The notes beneath the pieces are model-generated. The model saw only the letters and a list, made by a program, of their open reading frames with translations, did no database searches and was not told the DNA's origin. Below are positions 26,840 to 38,219 of a DNA stretch of 64,000 bases, piece after piece. How positions within the stretch are numbered: position 1 is the first letter of the stretch; each line of letters opens with the position of its first letter. Position numbers and translations under genes: made by a program. The stretch comes from Hybos culiciformis (Eukaryota; Arthropoda; Insecta; Diptera; Hybotidae): NCBI GenBank assembly GCA_964007475.1, contig OZ023275.1, forward strand, positions 5,642,001 through 5,706,000, in the 5' to 3' direction.

Positions 26840-27947
26840 ATAATGCTTGGAACCATAATAAATTAAAACAAACTTTTTTAATAGTATTCTAATCGCGTTA
26901 AAAATTTAAATCGTTAAAAGAAAACATAGAAAAATATCTAATTCAACATTTCGATTTGAGTTACTTTACTTTTAAGATACTATCTCGGTCACAACCATGG
27001 TCGAATCATATTTTGTAGGCTCCTTAAATACTTTATACCAAATATAACATTTTTCATCGAATTCCAGACTAAAGCCTGAATCCTTTTAATCATAACGCGC
27101 AGGATTCTTGCGTACGTTTCTAGGATAAAAATATATTATACCTACACAAAAATATCATATAAATTCGAAGTAGGATTTTTAATGATGAACCTATAGCTTG
27201 TCTATACAGAGGAATCTAATATACACAGAGGGATAATTCATACTAATAACTTTTTTGGTATGAAAAATAACTGCTATCGGTCAGTTCAACTTGATAGAGT
27301 ATGTAAAAATGTGCATAAATTGAAACCAAATCTATACAATACTATGAAATAATCCCAGTTATTTCGTACTTAAAAAAGTTACACGAAATTATGCCTCACT
27401 ATAAACCTAATAATAGTAATCCACAATTAAGTATATAATGAACAATATTTTTTCAGTTTTTAGAACTGAAATTAATTTAACTTGCATGGTTTTTTTTTTC
27501 TTTAGTAGACAATTTATTTAGAGCTTCAATAACGGAAGAGAAAAATTAATGAATTAGTTGATACTAAAAATAAAAATAAAAATGACAATGATATGATAAG
27601 AAAAAATTTGTTTTTATACAAACAAAATTTTTATATTTTTCTATCAGAAATGAATATGAAAAATCCCATTGCCTTACACCTTATGGAGATAACCCTATCT
27701 ACAAAAACTTAAAATATTTCTTTTTTTTTTGTTGTTTTTATATTGCAAAACAGTAATGCAATAATAATGAATAAATAAGTCAACGATTAAATGAAAAGCT
27801 TTTTATTTGAAAAATTAATTTTTTTTCTATCAACAAGAAAGCTCTGTCTGTATTTATTCTTCAAAGATGATAACGATGTATATATTTTAAGTTTTAATTA
27901 AATTTATTATACTGAGAGAATGACGTTTCTTCTCGAATGAGTCAGAA
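26840..27947. other. A+T-rich stretch upstream of the tRNA, no gene seen
   Basis: No gene or bounded repeat seen between the foldback element and the tRNA gene. Confidence 0.4.
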
Positions 27948-28019
27948 GCCTCTTTAGCTCAGAGGCAGAGCACTGGTCTTGTAAACCAGGGGTCGTGAGT
28001 TCAATTCTCACAGGAGGCA
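27948..28019 (+). tRNA. tRNA-Thr, anticodon TGT
   Basis: Seen: 72 nt folding as a canonical cloverleaf. Acceptor gcctctt pairs with aggaggc (two G-T-type or weaker pairs near the inner end), with discriminator A at 28019. The D arm is gctc/gagc. The anticodon arm ctggt/accag has loop cttgtaa, giving anticodon TGT, which reads ACA (Thr). The T arm gtgag/ctcac has loop ttcaatt. The internal promoter boxes are intact: A box tagctcagagg and B box gttcaattc. There is no intron. CCA is not encoded, as expected for a nuclear gene. A T6 run follows 18 nt downstream. It appears functional and is the best-supported host gene in the window. Confidence 0.97.
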
Positions 28020-28036
28020 AAATTTAAATTTGTTAA

Positions 28037-28042
28037 TTTTTT
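28037..28042 (+). terminator. RNA polymerase III terminator for tRNA-Thr
   Basis: Six consecutive T's on the sense strand, starting 18 nt after the tRNA 3' end, as expected for Pol III termination. Confidence 0.8.
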
Positions 28043-29899
28043 GAGAACAATAATTTAATAATATCCTTTGAATGAGATCGGTAAAGGAGCATATGTATTT
28101 ATCTACGTTAATGTAAGATTTATAAAATTTAAATAGTCATTAAATAATTGTATAGCATATAATAAATTCATCAAATACACATATCCTCGTAAAACTTTGC
28201 ATAATTTGTTAATGAAGGCTTTTTATGCAATTATTTTTGTTTTCTCATAGTTACATATGCGAATGTTTGCAAAAATATTTACATAGTACAACTATTCATT
28301 TAAAAAAATACTATATTTAAAGGATTATGTCATCTGCTGATTTGAGAGCTTAGCGTGAAAATAGACAATTTTTTGCAAAAAATTTCCATTTCATTTAATT
28401 TAAGCAAAGATATATGTATACGTATGTATATATATAATGTACCTATAATTTATAATGTATATAGTTCTATTCGTGTACTTCTCTAGCTACATGCATAAAA
28501 TCTATAGTGCATAAAATCTATAGTATACTCGACGCACAAATATATTTTTAATAAATATCTTAACGATTTCAATATCCCGGTTTTTCAAAATTACCACTTT
28601 TGAAAATATCCAAAAAAGCTTTTTCCTTACAACATAAGATACATTTCACTAAAGTTTCAAAGTGATTCTTTTAAAATCACCACAAAAAAAGCTTTTAGAA
28701 CTGCTGTAAATTAGAATAATTCACTCATTACATTTATTCGTTATGAATTTATTCATTTTCAAATTTGAAGCAAAAAAATTAATGGAGATATTATTGTAGG
28801 TAGATATATTATAATATATCTCTTGCCATTGATGATTGTGATTTATTGGACTTTAAATTTTATAAGTTTATTTCTAAGAAGTCAACAAAATTAATCAAAA
28901 AATCCAGAGCTCAATCCCAAAAAAAACTCACAGAAGTGACCAATCAAGGACTTTTTCAGCACGATAATTATGAATATATTTTATTTTAATCTAAATATAC
29001 TACCGTAGTGTTTACCCGACTAATTAACGTGGTTTTTTATTCACTTCGAAAAATAAAGCGATTAGATTCCAAATTCATTCTTAATAAAAAAAATTATTAA
29101 TACCGTATTCATATTTGAATTCAAAATGTAAACAGAATAATTTCCAAATGAAAAACTTAATTAAAAGTAAAAGTATTCATACAATACAAGCAATCATTTT
29201 CATTCGCTTTGAAATAAACTATACATACTAAAATTTGCAAATTTTGGAGTTAGAAGTCATTAAAAAAGAATGTGAAAGTATTTTCATTTCACAAAACAAA
29301 TGATATTCTCCTCAAGCAGGCAGATCTCTTAGATCGACGGAACATATTTTACAAAATTTATTGACTTTTTAAATTTGCATCGAAATGAATTTTACACCTT
29401 TTCACATAATGTACGGAATACAAGTTGAATTTTAATTTTAGATAAGTTTGTTCAAACTTTTGTAATATTTTATTTTAAAATTCATTTAATTTTCAATGTT
29501 ACCCACATACAATCATTTGAAAAATTTTCTTTTAATGGGATTTGTTTTTTTTTTTTTTTGTTTTAATTGAATATATCTAAAATCGAAAATTATCACTTTT
29601 TATAAATTATTTTAAAATTGATAATAAAAAAATAATCTAAAAATTAATTTTATGTAAAATTATCGGATTTTCAAACATAAATATTATAATCCTGTTAAAG
29701 CAAAATTATTTGTATTTAGTTATAAATATAGCTTTAATATAAAATGAGCTCTTATTTTGATTTTGTTTTATGAATTTAGGAAACATATAGTGCATAAATA
29801 TGCTGAATATTTGTTCATGATTTTTACCAAAAATTGTAATTCTTTATTTTTAAGCTCGTAATGTTGTTATTCACTCTAATCTTGTCTTTAACCCCCAGG
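28043..29899. other. A+T-rich stretch, no gene seen
   Basis: A short direct duplication (tgcataaaatctatag twice at about 28492-28527) is the only local structure. No gene seen. Confidence 0.4.
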
Positions 29900-30301
29900 T
29901 TAGACTGGATTTTTTTACTATCTTGACGAAGATAGTAGTTGAATGTATTGGTGAAATTTTATTACTTTATTAATTGTCATTTTACTATCTTCTCTACTAG
30001 CAGGATTTAAATCAAGACAGTTGAGAAGATAGTTGACTGGATAGTCACAGTCAGAAAAAAAGAACAAATATTTTTTTTTTTACTTCAACATGCAAAATAA
30101 AAAATTGTATGCCTTGTTTTTTTTTTATCACTGTACTCAAAAAAAAAACAAAAAAATTGAATACAAAAAAATTAAAACATGATAAAAATCTTGATAGAAA
30201 TCAGGATAGTAAAAAGACACTCAATCAACTATCTTCTTACAAACACAGATAAAAAACACATACAATGATCAGTTTACTATCCACTTTACTATCCAGTCTA
30301 A
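29900..30301. mobile_element. probable MITE with ttagactggat terminal inverted repeats
   Basis: Seen: ttagactggat at 29900-29910 is matched by atccagtctaa at 30291-30301. Beyond these 11 perfect bases the ends remain similar (actatc/gatagt wording). Inside, actatcttc and its complement gaagatagt recur at about 29927, 29941, 29984, 30022 and 30223, giving an imperfect inverted arrangement. No clear target duplication is visible and no coding capacity is present. Superfamily unknown. Confidence 0.6.
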
Positions 30302-32728
30302 TCTCTGCGTAAAAATGCATTTACATTTTAAGATGAACATAAAACTGAAAATTATGCAATAGATAAAATTTAAAAAATTTTTATTCGCAATATAAAAGTA
30401 TAATAATATTGTTATGTTGCTTTTAATCTAATTCTATAAAAATATTAATGAGATAAAAAAAAATTATATTTATGGTATATAGAAAACAATTTCATATATA
30501 TTTTATATATACTTTTGCATATTTATTAATTCTGCACAGTACATGCATTCATGATTATATGCTCATGTTATATTTCTTTTATTCTCAAAAATTTAATTAT
30601 TATATATTTTTTTAATTTTAAATGTTACTGAAGCCAAAATCAATACTTATCTTATATAAAAGACATTTCCCATTAAAAACAAATTGCAGTTCTCTTGTTT
30701 GGATTTAAATGACGTTTGTTTGACCATCAAATTATGGTTAATTTTATTAATAGTAGTAATGGAACTTTAAAGGACACAACAATACATTATATTTACAATT
30801 CAAGTAAATTGTCATAAAGTATACCACAATATTACAAAATTCGCTATAAAAATTACACATAAAAATTCCTTTCAGGTTTTATTACTAGATAACCTACCAA
30901 TAGAAAAAATTAATTTTATATCAGCTGAATACTTCCATGAATTTTAATATTTATGTTCGTAAAAGATTCAAGTCCACACACTGCTGATGCATATAATAAT
31001 AAAACAAAATGATTTTTTCCGTCTTCAAATTAATTTTAATTTGAACCACAAATTGAAAACTTTGCAATTAAGAGAAATTTCCATGAATTTAATACTATAG
31101 CGTAGTCGTAAATTTAAATAACCTTGATATATATAAATGCAAATAAATACGAACAAGTGGGCAAACTTCAAAACCAATATGTAAAATGTCATGTGGTTTT
31201 TTAGTTACATATGTTTTAGAATTTTAGATGGTTTCATGTTTTTTATGATAAAAATTAAAATTTCCACTTTTTTGGTTAATATAATATATGTGATTATAGT
31301 TATTTGTGAATATTCTAGAAATTTATTGAATCTTTTTGTAAATATTTTAAATAAATGAATCGAAAAATTTTCTAATTTTAACAAAAAAATTTAAATTTAA
31401 TTTTATAAAAAAAAACTTTTTATATTTTGTTTTTCCAAAAATTTAAGCTTTCTAGTTTTTCTTATTTAAAGGTTTAACTATTGAGCTATTGACATTATTC
31501 TGTACAGTTGAAATTACACTTCGGGTTAGATTTTATGTGAAATTTTCCGGTGTTTGTTTAATCATATCAGTTAATCCGTCAATATTGTTAAAAAGGGTTA
31601 ATATTTTGAATGTTATTCCATTGTGTTTTCGAACGTTAAATTAATACAAAATAGCTTTAATTAAATAATAATTAAATAATGTTTTTGCGAGAAACATAAA
31701 AATGAAAATTGAAACCTATATTTTTCTAGACGATTTACCATGTATGTACATTTTGTACCATTAATGTGAACATCAAGTATGTATGTACATATAGATTTAA
31801 ATTTTTGATATTCAATTTCAAATAAAAAATGACCCACAATGTCCGTCGAATTATATTTATAATTAAATATAACAAAATTTATTTTTTTTATTTTTATTTT
31901 AGAATATTCATTCTATTTTATAACGACAATTTCAGTTAATTTTATTTTGTTAAAGAAAAACAAATTGGGGAAAATTCATGGAAACCGAATTTAAAAAAAA
32001 AAAAAATAAAAAAGAATTATTTCAAATTCAATTGCATTTTTAATTATTCATTAAAATAAGTTTATACAGATTTTTGCATAAAATGAAAAAGTTTAAATTA
32101 AAAAAGAAAAACAAAAAAAAAAATAATTTTATGTTTATATTTTTTATTATCGTTTTAGTTTAGCAAACAACAGCTGGAAAAGTAAAAATTAATAAAATAT
32201 ATTTTTTTTATTTTATTAATTCTGTTAATAATAAAAGAAAACAATTTTTGATATTATATCTTTAAGTACGATTTTCTATTAGTAGAATATTTTGACATAC
32301 ATATATAAATAATATATAACAATGGTTCTCATTGACAAAATATGAAGATATCTACAACGCCCGTTGCATATTTATGCTTTTTTTTGTCAGGTTCAAATTA
32401 TAATGCTGTTTGCTTTTTTTGGCGAATAATTTATATTATATAAATATAATATATCTAAAAGTTTCGATTATTGAATATAGCTTAATAAGAATTTTAGTAA
32501 ATATTTTATCGAAATTGATATTATTATTATTATAATAAAAAATATATTAAAAACATGAAATTTGTTTAATAATTTGGAATGCTAAATCAAAAAACCATAG
32601 TTTTATGACAAAATTTTTTATATATTTTGTATTTGTATTATCTATCACAAATTTTAATTTATTAGGTTGAGATTTAGATTTATATTATTATTGTGCAGCA
32701 GATCAGTGATAATAATGTTTATTCAAAA
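30302..32728. other. A+T-rich stretch, no gene seen
   Basis: No gene or bounded repeat recognised. Confidence 0.4.
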
Positions 32729-33810
32729 TAATAGTAGATTATTGTATATGTAAACTAAATTTGTTATTAATTAAGAGTTCTGTATACACAAAAATACATT
32801 GACACCAGTCAATACTTATATCACGAGACCGAAGGTCGAGTGACATAAATTGACAAGTGTCAATGTATTTTTGTGTAAATACAGAACGAGTTGTATAACA
32901 AATTTTGTTTACATATCCAATATACTGTTTTAATGCGTAGGGGAGAGGTAGTTGCAAAGAGAGAATATTTTTTCTTCTCATTTTTTCTCATTTTTTTTTG
33001 TATTTGGCTGTATTGAAATATTGTGAGAGATATTATGTTTGTTTAGGTATTACGTAATATTCAATACGAAACATCTAAATGATTTCATTATTTACGCTGA
33101 TGCATCTAAATTTTTTCATTATATACGCTGATGCATCTAAATTTTTTCATTATTTACGCAGATGCATCTAAATGATTGCATGTGTATTGACGCATATAAT
33201 ACTCCATTTAGTGATCTAAATTCTATAGCACTAAATAGAACATAACGATCCCCAACGCGTTAAAATATTTTAATGCGTTGGGGATCGTTATGTTGTATTT
33301 AGTGCTATAGAATTTAGATCACTAAATGGAGTATTATATGCGTCAATATACATGCAATCATTTAGATGCATCTGTGTAAATAATGAAAAAATTTAGATGC
33401 ATCAGCGTATATAATGAAAAAATTTAGATGCATCAGCGTAGATAATGAAATCATTTAGATGTTTCGTATTGAATATTACGTAATACCTAAACAAACATAA
33501 TATCTCTCACAATATTTCAATACAGCCAAATACAAAAAAAAAAAAAGAGAAAAAATGAGAAGAAAAAATATTCTCTCTTTGCAACTACCTCTCCCCTACG
33601 CATTAAAACAGTATATTGGATATGTAAACAAAATTTGTTATACAACTCGTTCTGTATTTACACAAAAATACATTGACACTTGTCAATTTATATCACTCGA
33701 CCTTCGGTCTCGTGATATAAGTATTGGCTCGTGTCAATGTATTTTTGTGTATACAGAACTCTTAATTAATAACAAATTTAGTTTACATATCGCTACTTCC
33801 CAGTAAGACT

Positions 33811-34300
33811 ATTGTAACTCGAGTTACAATACTTTTGAGTTGGTAATGTAGTTAGAAAGAGAAAAAAATTAGCTTTCGGGACATCTAACCCGATGTATTC
33901 TACGATCTATAAATTCTGAAAAAAAAGGCTTTTCGTATTTTATCCCAAGACCTTTTTTCCTTCAAATTATTGTATCTCGAATTACAATAGTCTCGAAAAA
34001 AAAATTTGATTTTATTTTATTGTAACTTAAGTTACAATATTCTTACCTTGTTATTCTATTTTCTTTGTTATTGTAACTTGAGTTACAATATTTTTGCTTT
34101 ATGGAAATATACTTTTTTTTATTGTAAGTCTGTAGTTACAATACTTTAGAAATATTTCTTTAAATATTTTACTATGATAACACTAGTTTCAATATTTTTT
34201 ACGGCAAAATTTTAAAATATTATAAATTGTATATTGAGTTACAATATTATTTTACGGAATTATTGCTACGGAATGTTTGGTAAATCTAGTTACAGTAATC
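33811..34300. promoter_or_regulatory. left array of spaced palindromes in the transposon
   Basis: Seen: copies of attgtaactYRagttacaat start at 33811 (perfect palindrome, overlapping the TIR), 33969, 34019, 34070, 34121 (22 bp), about 34174 (degenerate), 34226 and about 34278 (degenerate). From 33969 on the starts are 50-53 bp apart; 33811 to 33969 is 158, about three such intervals. Spacers are unrelated A+T-rich DNA. The array ends about 160 bp before the first exon. Inference: binding sites for the element's transposase, possibly also controlling its promoter. Confidence 0.8.
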
Positions 34301-34461
34301 ATACTCTTTGGTTTTTGACATTAGTTATGAAAAAAAGCGGGAAAAATCAAAAAAGAGAAAGTTCACTAATAAACGTGCAATTAAAAAGTAATTCTAATTA
34401 TTATTATATATGAAATAAAAAATTTAAGAAATATAAAAAAAAATTTATAAAACAAAATAAA

Positions 34462-37183
34462 ATGCTTTCGCGTTCCCAAATTTTGGTCCTGTTAGCAAGA
34501 AAAGGTAAGTTATTTTCCAATTTCCATCAAGATTCCTAACAAATATTATCTACTTCGCCTAATTGATTTTTTTTTTTTTTCAGAACCCAACGGTATAATC
34601 AAAATGCACCATCTTGCCGAAAACAATCAAGACCCAGCGATCATGTTAACAGGTAAACTCTATATAGTATAGACCTATAAACTTAACTAATTTGTATTTA
34701 AATTTAAGACCAAGTGGCTGAAAATTCACATGGACCTATTATTGATAATTGTGGAAACATCGAATTTTTGGAAGAAGATTATGAACATCTCTCAGCTTCA
34801 GCTTATGGATTAATTCCAAAAAGTAATTATCCCCAAAATCATGAATTATAATTAAATATTATTATTTTAAATTTTTACAATTTTTAGATATAGACTTGAA
34901 TGCCAAGAATAGTCAAAATATTGATAAGAATGTAAATCTCCAGAAAGTGGATAACAATATGTTGGTGGACAATATCACAGGTAATTTTTATTTTTATAAT
35001 AATTATTTACCATCATAATTATTTACCAGGTTAAGATTTAATCGCCATAAATTTATTTTAATATTATTAATATTAACTTTAATAATGTTCGGGAATATTT
35101 TATTGATTGTTTAATTTGGTTTAAATTTATTGAATGAGATTGATTTATTTTAAAATTAAATGTAATCTTTTTTCTTTAAATTTCCTCTTTTTTCCCCCTC
35201 AACTAAAAAGTTTCCAAGACTTATAATTAATTTTCATTATTTTATTATTGTTTCAATTTCAAAATCTTTTTCTGAAGAGAACGAAATTTTTTCCAATAAT
35301 GGAACCGAAGACGAATACTTTCCTTCGTCTGACTCTATGGAAGATTCTGGTACTTGTGCAATTTTGATTTCAAATCACTTTAATCTTAAGTTTCATCTCT
35401 AATTTCAGATAATCCTAAAGTAAGAAAAAAGCAGAGCAACCCCAAACGATGGAAAAAAAATATATTAAAATTAAAAGTTAATTCAGGAAAGAGACATGAA
35501 ACTGCAACGGGAAAAATTATCCAAGGTAAAATCTTAAAACCACCATGTTCTGAGAAATGTAGGATGAAATGTTCCGAGAAGTTTAACGATGGTGAACGGA
35601 GAATTATGTTTAAAAGATTTTGGGGTTTAAAAAATAAAACTTTACAATGGAATTTTATTTTATTAAATTCTGAAACTTCTAGCAAAAAAAATGCGAAATT
35701 GGGTATTAGCCGACGAAATTGTTCACGGAAATATTTTTTCTCCAAAGATAAAATTAAAGTACCTGTTTGTTTGACCATGTTCCTTAACACTTTAGGAATC
35801 AACTATCAGTGGGTAGAAACGGCATTCACAAAGTTAATGAATGAAGGAGATCTCATTCCCGTGGATAAACGCGGACTCCACATAAGAAAGCCTAACGAAA
35901 TATCTGATGAAATTAGGCAAATTGTGCGAACACATATTAATTCACTCGACAAAGTGAACAGCCACTATTGTCGACAAAGAACTTCTAAGCAATATATTGA
36001 AAATATTAAATCAATTTCACAATTATACAGAATATATAACGATTGGTCCGATGAAAATAATTATTTACATGTTGCAACTGAGCGACAATACCGTGATATT
36101 TTTTTAAGCGATTTTAATATAAATTTTTACTTACCCAAAAAAGACCAGTGTGATTTGTGTTCCTCAAAACAGATACAATTCAGGAACGAAGAGGGTACCG
36201 AAGATGAAAAGTATAAATCACATATAGAAAATAAAAAACTGGCTAGAATTTTAAAAGATAAGGATAAAATTGAAGCAGAGGAAAGTAACGGGGAAATATC
36301 AGCTGTGTGCTTTGACTTTCAAAAAATTTTAACCTGTCCTAGGGGAAACTCAAGTGTTTTTTATTACAAGAGGAAATTAGGAGCCTTCAATTTTACAATT
36401 TATTCGCTAGAAAACAAAAAAGCGTCATGCTTTGTTTGGGATGAAACGAATGGCAAGAGAGGTGCTGTTGAAGTTTTAACTTGCGTCCATAATTATATGA
36501 CTGACCAAATAAAAAAAGGAGTAAAAGATTTTAGATTCTGGTCAGACAATTGTCCGGGGCAAAATAAAAATAAGTTCATTTTTAGTTTTTATACTTGGTT
36601 CTCAGCTAAATATAAAGTTGATATTTGTCACCGTTTCCTTGAAAAGGGTCATACACAAAATGAAGGAGATAGTGTTCACTCAGTAATTGAGAGAGCTGCT
36701 AAAAATCAATTAATATATACTCCAGTTCAATGGTATACTATTATTAGGAAAGCTAAGGTTAAAGGGTTACCGTACCAAGTCTTTGAGTTTTGTTATGACG
36801 ATTTTCTAGATTATAAAAAGTGCGCCAATTTAGTACAAAATATAAAAGATAATTCAAAAAATAAAATTTCTTGGACTAAGGTAAGAGAAGTAAAATTGTT
36901 GGCTCAGAAACCCTTTAAAATAAATTTTAAATATGAGTTAGAGGAACCTTATAAGATTTGTGATGCTATTCCAGAAAAATCTTTAAAAAAACAGAAAAAA
37001 GCGTTAGATTTTCGTGCAGATCAAGCTTATCCAAATCCGTTTCCCATTTCGAAGGACAAAAAAAATGACTTACTTTTCTTATGTGATAATGACCATATTC
37101 CTAAAATATATAAACAATATTTTTATAGCTTACCGTCAGTTGAAAAATCTGACGATATTTTTGACTGTTATGAAAGTGATTAA
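34462..37183 (+). CDS. spliced DDE-like transposase, SDNC-GQNKN family
   Basis: Six exons inferred from GT-AG signals: 34462-34505, 34584-34652, 34709-34822, 34888-34980, 35278-35349 and 35409-37183 (stop TAA). Introns are 56-297 bp. Exons 2-6 join in one frame; exon 1, starting MLSRSQILVLLARK, is one base out of phase with exon 2, so a 1-nt change or another start (ATG at 34604) must be invoked. Total about 720 residues. In the final exon, counting from the Met at 35564: a Cys cluster at its start (CSEKC-CSEKF region), SHYCRQRTSKQY, a CDLC knuckle, FDFQ with D251, VWDETNGKRGAVEV, SDNCPGQNKN with D328, and GHTQNEGDSVHS with E367. D251/D328/E367 are proposed as an RNase-H-like catalytic triad (inference from spacing and conservation). 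The layout resembles the insect and cnidarian transposon proteins annotated as DUF7869. Function: cut-and-paste transposition of the surrounding element. The main exon has no stop or frameshift. Confidence 0.85.
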
Positions 37184-37781
37184 TATTGTGATAGATCAAG
37201 ATTAGTGATCTTAATTTTTTATTAATAATTTACTTTAAAATTTTAAGCTTTTTTGTTGTTGATCAAACTAAGTTTGACAATAAACTCATATTTTTATGTT
37301 TTTTTTTTAATAAAACGAAATTTTATGATTTTATACTTAAAGAAAAATAAAAAAAATGTAATTAATTTTTAAGGATTAAATGAATTACACATTTTTAATG
37401 AACTTTTTTAAATTACTTTTAAATACTCATTATAAAAGTTATTATTTATTTTTAATGATACATATTGCAATTTTGTTATTTGAACTACAAAATGTACAAA
37501 AATGAGGCTGTTTAATTTATGCAATTCATCTACTATACTTATATTAATATATTGTTTATAATTAAAAAGAATTGTTTATTATTTTCTTTTATAATTTTTC
37601 TTGTAAAAAAACGAAATATAACTATTTTAATTTAAAAAAAATTATATAAAAAAAGTTTTATTGCAATTTTACAGATTTTTTCCATTAGTTAAACTATATA
37701 AAAATGAGTTCGGATCTGAGACTAAACATTGTTTGAAAATAAAGATACAATCAAATAATATTAAATTTTCTGTACTAAAAT

Positions 37782-38185
37782 ATTGTAACTAGATATACAA
37801 TAACTAAAATAAAATTCTTTCCAATAAAAAATATTGTAACTGAAGTTTCAATAAAAAAAAAAATGAAAATATTATTTCAAGAATATTGTAAATTGACTTA
37901 TTATAGATCATAATTAAACACTAAGTTCAAAAGTATTGTAACTTGAGTTACAAAGAATTCAAAGAAAAAAGTGTCAATGTTAAAATATTAATTTAATAAA
38001 AAATCACATTAAAAATAATTTTTTTAGATTTAAATTAGTGGGGTCCAATAACTGTTCCAAAAATACATCTTTCAAAATTTACACATTTACAAAAACTTTA
38101 TTACAAAAAAAAATATGACCAAAAAACATTTTAAAATTTCAAATTGAATTATCTCAAAACTATCATTTTCGAGTTACAATAGTCT
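37782..38185. promoter_or_regulatory. right array of spaced palindromes in the transposon
   Basis: Seen: the same palindrome family starts at 37782, 37833, 37885 and 37935 (intervals 51, 52 and 50), with a half-site gagttacaat joined to the right TIR at 38171-38180. The interval 37955-38165 lacks recognisable copies, mirroring the gap between the TIR copy and the array at the left end. Inference: transposase-binding array matching the left one. Confidence 0.78.
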
Positions 38186-38219
38186 TACTGGGAAGTAACG
38201 ATACAATAATCTACTATTA

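Larger units (their letters stand above)
33791..38200 (+). mobile_element. 4.4-kb DNA transposon with DDE-like transposase, TIRs and palindrome arrays
   Basis: Seen: 31-bp TIRs (cgctacttcccagtaagact at the left, with one mismatch in the right copy at 38170-38200). Comparison with the uninterrupted sibling at 61296 (acatatacaa) shows that insertion duplicated only AT, so the target duplication is 2 bp. Inside lie a spliced plus-strand gene (34462-37183) and, at both ends, arrays of 20-bp palindromes. Between gene and right end (37184-37780) is A+T-rich filler. The element is young relative to its host: the ends match and the main exon is open for more than 590 codons. Not assigned to a superfamily: the 2-bp AT duplication and the SDNC-GQNKN protein do not match one I can name safely. 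Confidence 0.92.
32731..38217. mobile_element. head-to-head dimer of TA-flanked hairpin elements, split by a transposon
   Basis: Seen: left unit 32731-33265 and right unit 33268-33790 plus 38201-38217 are near-perfect reverse complements meeting at a single TA (33266-33267) inside ttaaaatattttaa. TA also flanks the outer ends (32729-32730, 38218-38219). Each unit runs from the outer terminus atagtagattattg, through a nested hairpin of about 2 x 85 bp (arms carrying tgacac..caatgtatttttgtg) whose tip reads gacCTTCGGtc, to a block of three to four 30-bp tandem repeats (atttagatgcatcagcgtat), to the inner terminus gcgttaaaa. The two termini of a unit are not inverted repeats of each other. The right arm is interrupted after acatat by the transposon at 33791-38200. 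The 80-83-residue frames in both arms are not maintained in a sibling copy and are not genes. Confidence 0.85.

Noticed and set aside
32739..32981. An 80-83-residue frame starting MRRKNILSLQL shared by both arms (also 33555-33806)
   Set aside because: It exists because the arms are near-identical. In the sibling at 61082 the frame is cut short, and it runs through the hairpin, so it is not a maintained gene.
33811..34300. Reading the spaced palindromes as a CRISPR array
   Set aside because: The setting is eukaryotic, repeats are degenerate, spacers are A+T-rich filler inside a transposon end, and a mirrored array sits at the other end with no cas genes.
35386..35802. A 138-residue minus-strand frame
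   Set aside because: It lies antisense to the transposase main exon and is a shadow of that coding region.
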